The notes beneath the pieces were generated by a model that saw only the letters and a list, made by a program, of their open reading frames with translations, was not told the DNA's origin and made no database searches. Positions 22,725 to 25,745 of a stretch of DNA of 25,745 nucleotides are shown one piece after another (position 1 is the stretch's first letter; each line of letters starts with the position of its first letter). Source of the DNA: JAPUME01 sp964605715 (GTDB lineage: Bacteria; Acidobacteriota; Terriglobia; UBA7540; JAPUME01); the NCBI GenBank assembly GCA_964605715.1, contig CAZSDV010000030.1:1-25745 (forward strand). Direction: 5' to 3'. Both the position numbers and the translations under genes were made by a program.

Positions 22725-25700
22725 ATGCGACTTGTTTTTACCGTTAGGCTTATTCTCCTATGCATAATTGTTTCAATTGCCTCATTTCCCCTGCCTGCCT
22801 TTGCTGATACTGAGGGGCCTACTAAGAAAGTTTTCCGGTTTGAGTCTGATGTCCTACCTATTTTTGAAGCCAATTGTTTGTCCTGCCATGGTGAAGTGTC
22901 TCAGCAGAGTGGATTAGATTTACGCATACGTGAAAGTATTTTGAAGGGAGGAGAATCAGGACCTGCCATCAAACCTGGATTTGCAGAAGAGAGCCTGTTG
23001 TTTAAAAAAGTTTTCTCGGGTTCAATGCCCATCGGTGATAAAAAGCTCAGTGCTCAAGAGGTCGAACTTATCAGGCATTGGCTTAATGCTGGGGCACTAA
23101 AGGAAGGGGAGGAGATTGGGAGTGTTGCGAGCAATCTGGAGAAGGTACAGGCTAGCGAACGGGATGTTATGGTTGCCATTTTTCAGGTTCGCTGTGTGGT
23201 ATGCCACGGCAGGCGGAAGCGGGAAGGGGATCTTGATCTCCGGACCCGTGCGAGTCTGTTTAAAGGAGGCAAGTCTGGACCGGCGATCATACCTGGTAAA
23301 CCGGAAGAGAGCCTATTGATCAAACGCATCGTTGCTGAAGAGATGCCGCCTTTAGCACTGCAACGTCCCTACGCAGTTCGCCCGGTTACTTTGGATGAGC
23401 TAGATGAGTTACGGCAGTGGATTGCTGCAGGTGCCCCCACCGGAGAAGAAGGCGTATTAAAGGTGGGAAGCGGTCCAGATCCCCTAGTTGCTGAGAAAGA
23501 TCGAGAGTTCTGGTCGTTTCAGCCTCCGAAACGTGCACAGGCACCAACGGTAAGGGGAAAAGACTTAGTCCGAACCCCCATCGATGCTTTCCTGTTGGAG
23601 AAGCTAGAAGCCAAGGGCCTTAGCTTCTCTCCTGAAGCAGCGCCTTTAACACTGATGCGACGGGCCTATTTCGATCTCACTGGCTTACCGCCTGATCCAG
23701 AAGAGATAGAGGTACACCTGAAGGATAAAAATCCAAATGCCTATGAGCGGATGATTGACCGGCTCCTAGCCTCACCTCACTACGGAGAGCGATGGGCAAG
23801 ATATTGGCTGGATGCAGCTGGTTATGCGGATTCAGAGGGGGGTTCCACTCTTGATTACATTCGGACTAATGGATACCGCTATCGAGATTATGTAATCCGC
23901 TCCCTTAACAATGACAAACCTTATGATCAGTTCCTGGTGGAGCAGATCGCCGGAGATGAGCTATTTGACTACAAGGCTGCAGGAGAGCTTTCCTCAGACC
24001 AGCTAAGCAAACTCGTGGCTACTGGTTTCTTGCGGACTGCCCCGGACGGCACATTTGACATCTCGGAGAATTTTATTCCGTCACGCATGGATGTTTTGGC
24101 GGACCAGTTAAATATATTCAGCAGCATGGTGATGGGTTTGACGGTAGCCTGCGCCCAATGCCACAGTCATAAGTATGATCCTATCCCGCAACGTGATTAT
24201 TATCGTTTTAGTGCGATTTTTCGGACTGCCTATGACCCCTATGATTGGTATGCTCCCATTGTCACAACTTCCGCTAGTTCCCCAGGGATAGAGGCTTATC
24301 CTGAACGGAGCTTGCCTCATACCCCCAAAGCTGAGCGTGAAGCGGTAGAAGCTCACAATGCCCCGATCCAGGAAGAGATTAAGGAACTAGAGCGCTCCTT
24401 GGAAGAGAAAGCGAAGCCATATCACCAGAAGTTACTGAAGGAGAGGCTTAGTGAGTTACCCGAAGGGGTAGGAGCAGACATCCAAGAAGCACTTGAGATA
24501 CCCGCGGAAAAGCGGAGTTCAATACAGAAGTACCTAGTGAAGCAGTTTGGTGGCACCCTCGAGATCGCGAAAGTGGCACTAGAGAAGAAGTTCGAAGATT
24601 ACAAAGAAGAGGCAGGAAAGATCAAGAAAGCTATCGGGATCGCGAAGAAGAAGCTGAAACGAAAACCGGAAATTCGAGCGCTGTTCGATTTAGGAGAAAA
24701 TCCTACCCCCACCCATGTGCTCCTGCGAGGAGATTATCAGAATTTAGGAGGAAGAGTTGAGCCTGGAATTCCATCAGTTCTGAGGGCAGGATTAAATCCT
24801 TATAAGGTGGTCAAGCCAGGATGGACAACGGAGACCACCGGGCGTCGCTTGGCACTGGCACGATGGTTGACCCAATCAAATCACCCCTTAACGTCTCGGG
24901 TCATGGTAAATCGGGTGTGGCAGAATCACTTTGGAAGAGGGATCGTGGAGACGGTAGGGAACTTCGGACGCATGGGAGCTAAACCATCACATCCGAAGCT
25001 ACTCGATTGGCTGGCAACAGAGTTTGTACGACAGGGTTGGAGCTTAAAGAGACTCCATAAGCTGATCATGACCTCGGGAGTGTATCGGCAGAGTTCGGAC
25101 TGGAGCTCAAGTCACGCCGAGATTGATCCGGAGAATAAACTACTGGGAAAATTCCCCATGCTTCGTCTGGATGCCGATGCGATCCGAGACACAATTTTGA
25201 AGGTAGCAGGGCGTCTGAATAAAACCCAGTATGGGCCTGCTGTGGAAGTGGAGGTACAGGAGGATGGAGAGGTGGTAGAGAAGTGTGGTGACCAGGATTG
25301 CCGTCGGAGTATTTACATACTGCAACGGCGTTCAACACCACTAACGATGCTCCAGGCTTTTGATGCACCGCAATTAAGCCCAAACTGCCTGAAGCGAGGG
25401 GAGTCCACCGTATCATCGCAGGCTTTACAGTTATGGAATGGCGAGATGCTGCGGGACAACGCGCAATATTTTGCAGGGCGAGTCATGGATACGGTAGGAG
25501 AGGAGCGAGTAGAAAAGCAGGTGGAGAGGGTATATCTGGCCGCGCTATCAAGATATCCAACTCAAGAGGAGCGAGTAGCAGGAATAGAGAGGGTTACAGG
25601 CTTAACGGGAAAGTGGGGAGGCCATTTTGATGAAAAGGTACCACAAGGACCAAAGCAAGCCAGGGCAAGATGGGAAGCATTAGCGACCTTCTGTCATGTT

Positions 25701-25736
25701 ATTTTGAACTCAGCTGAAATGATTTTTGTTGATTGA
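22725..25736 (+). CDS. PSD1-type cytochrome protein with two tandem N-terminal PSCyt1 modules
   Basis: This is a 1,003-residue exported protein. The signal peptide (residues 1-27) probably ends at PAFA-DT. Two similar PSCyt1 modules follow: CLSCH (51-55) and CVVCH (157-161), each followed by an 'LDLR.R.S.LKGG..GPAI.PG..EESLL.K' repeat. DUF1549 starts near 285 ('TPIDAFLLEKLEAKG', 'FDLTGLPPDPEE') and holds a third haem motif CAQCH (476-480) with SHKYDPIP. A Lys/Glu-rich helical linker (about 545-660) leads to DUF1553. No LamG insert is present. Start ATG 22725 has GGTGA 5 bases upstream; a GTG at 22716 is possible. No DUF1501 gene follows, unlike the other two homologues. Residues 476 to the end are repeated at 1-1586. 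Three c-type haems are inferred; the reaction is unknown. Confidence 0.92.
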   Translation: MRLVFTVRLILLCIIVSIASFPLPAFADTEGPTKKVFRFESDVLPIFEANCLSCHGEVSQQSGLDLRIRESILKGGESGPAIKPGFAEESLLFKKVFSGSMPIGDKKLSAQEVELIRHWLNAGALKEGEEIGSVASNLEKVQASERDVMVAIFQVRCVVCHGRRKREGDLDLRTRASLFKGGKSGPAIIPGKPEESLLIKRIVAEEMPPLALQRPYAVRPVTLDELDELRQWIAAGAPTGEEGVLKVGSGPDPLVAEKDREFWSFQPPKRAQAPTVRGKDLVRTPIDAFLLEKLEAKGLSFSPEAAPLTLMRRAYFDLTGLPPDPEEIEVHLKDKNPNAYERMIDRLLASPHYGERWARYWLDAAGYADSEGGSTLDYIRTNGYRYRDYVIRSLNNDKPYDQFLVEQIAGDELFDYKAAGELSSDQLSKLVATGFLRTAPDGTFDISENFIPSRMDVLADQLNIFSSMVMGLTVACAQCHSHKYDPIPQRDYYRFSAIFRTAYDPYDWYAPIVTTSASSPGIEAYPERSLPHTPKAEREAVEAHNAPIQEEIKELERSLEEKAKPYHQKLLKERLSELPEGVGADIQEALEIPAEKRSSIQKYLVKQFGGTLEIAKVALEKKFEDYKEEAGKIKKAIGIAKKKLKRKPEIRALFDLGENPTPTHVLLRGDYQNLGGRVEPGIPSVLRAGLNPYKVVKPGWTTETTGRRLALARWLTQSNHPLTSRVMVNRVWQNHFGRGIVETVGNFGRMGAKPSHPKLLDWLATEFVRQGWSLKRLHKLIMTSGVYRQSSDWSSSHAEIDPENKLLGKFPMLRLDADAIRDTILKVAGRLNKTQYGPAVEVEVQEDGEVVEKCGDQDCRRSIYILQRRSTPLTMLQAFDAPQLSPNCLKRGESTVSSQALQLWNGEMLRDNAQYFAGRVMDTVGEERVEKQVERVYLAALSRYPTQEERVAGIERVTGLTGKWGGHFDEKVPQGPKQARARWEALATFCHVILNSAEMIFVD

Positions 25737-25745
25737 GGAGCCAGG
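24151..25745. repeat. Terminal direct repeat, right copy (1,595 bp)
   Basis: This is the second copy of the repeat seen at 1-1595, covering residues 476 to the end of the PSD1 protein encoded at 22725-25736 plus 9 bases after the stop. If the ends are joined, the PSD1 gene continues into the short convergent intergenic stretch (1587-1659) before the MFS transporter gene. Confidence 0.95.

Overview
The window looks like a metagenome-assembled scaffold from an uncultured bacterium of the PVC type (Verrucomicrobiota/Planctomycetota-like, probably aquatic). The main evidence is three large planctomycete-type cytochrome proteins (PSCyt1/DUF1549/DUF1553, the 'PSD1' type) and two Tat-exported DUF1501 proteins, families heavily expanded in that superphylum. 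Two 10-base N runs (4750-4759 and 18062-18071) mark scaffold or masked gaps.

The first 1,595 bases and the last 1,595 bases are the same sequence (offset 24,150). Read literally, the scaffold closes into a 24,150-bp circle. Tandem duplication of the unit, or two identical genomic copies of the 3' half of one PSD1 gene, would look the same. No replication, partition, mobilisation or integrase gene is present, so I do not call it a plasmid.

Layout. 1-1586: 3' part of a PSD1 gene (second copy of the 22725-25736 gene). 1660-4819 (minus): a short-chain dehydrogenase, a 3-hydroxyacyl-CoA-dehydrogenase-type enzyme overlapping it by 4 bases, and an ACS-type MFS transporter, probably one uptake-and-oxidation operon. 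4865-5110: what looks like a decayed small gene. 5228-9947 (plus): a PSD1 protein with an inserted LamG-like domain and its DUF1501 partner, closed by a good rho-independent terminator at about 10002-10031. 10130-12972 (plus): class II fructose-1,6-bisphosphatase (glpX) and a fused PabB-PabC folate enzyme. 13067-16299 (minus): a second, shorter DUF1549/DUF1553 protein and its DUF1501 partner. 16494-16566: tRNA-Thr(CGT) with a recognisable promoter. 16584-18098: a strikingly AT-rich gene for a sugar/sorbosone-dehydrogenase-like beta-propeller, abutting the tRNA and interrupted by an N gap beside a perfect 32-bp palindrome. 18256-18585: a small membrane protein. 18707-21361 (minus): an opine-dehydrogenase-family protein and methylmalonate-semialdehyde dehydrogenase (mmsA). 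21746-22537 (plus): another short-chain dehydrogenase, divergent from the opine-type gene with overlapping promoters. 22725-25736 (plus): a PSD1 protein with two tandem N-terminal CxxCH cytochrome modules plus the internal one.

Together the genes describe a heterotroph that takes up carboxylates, oxidises hydroxy- and semialdehyde intermediates to CoA esters, and carries several exported haem-protein/DUF1501 pairs whose biochemical role is not established for the family. The points most worth checking are the terminal repeat, the foreign-looking AT-rich segment between the tRNA and the N gap, the palindrome at that gap, and the orphan triple-CxxCH PSD1 gene.
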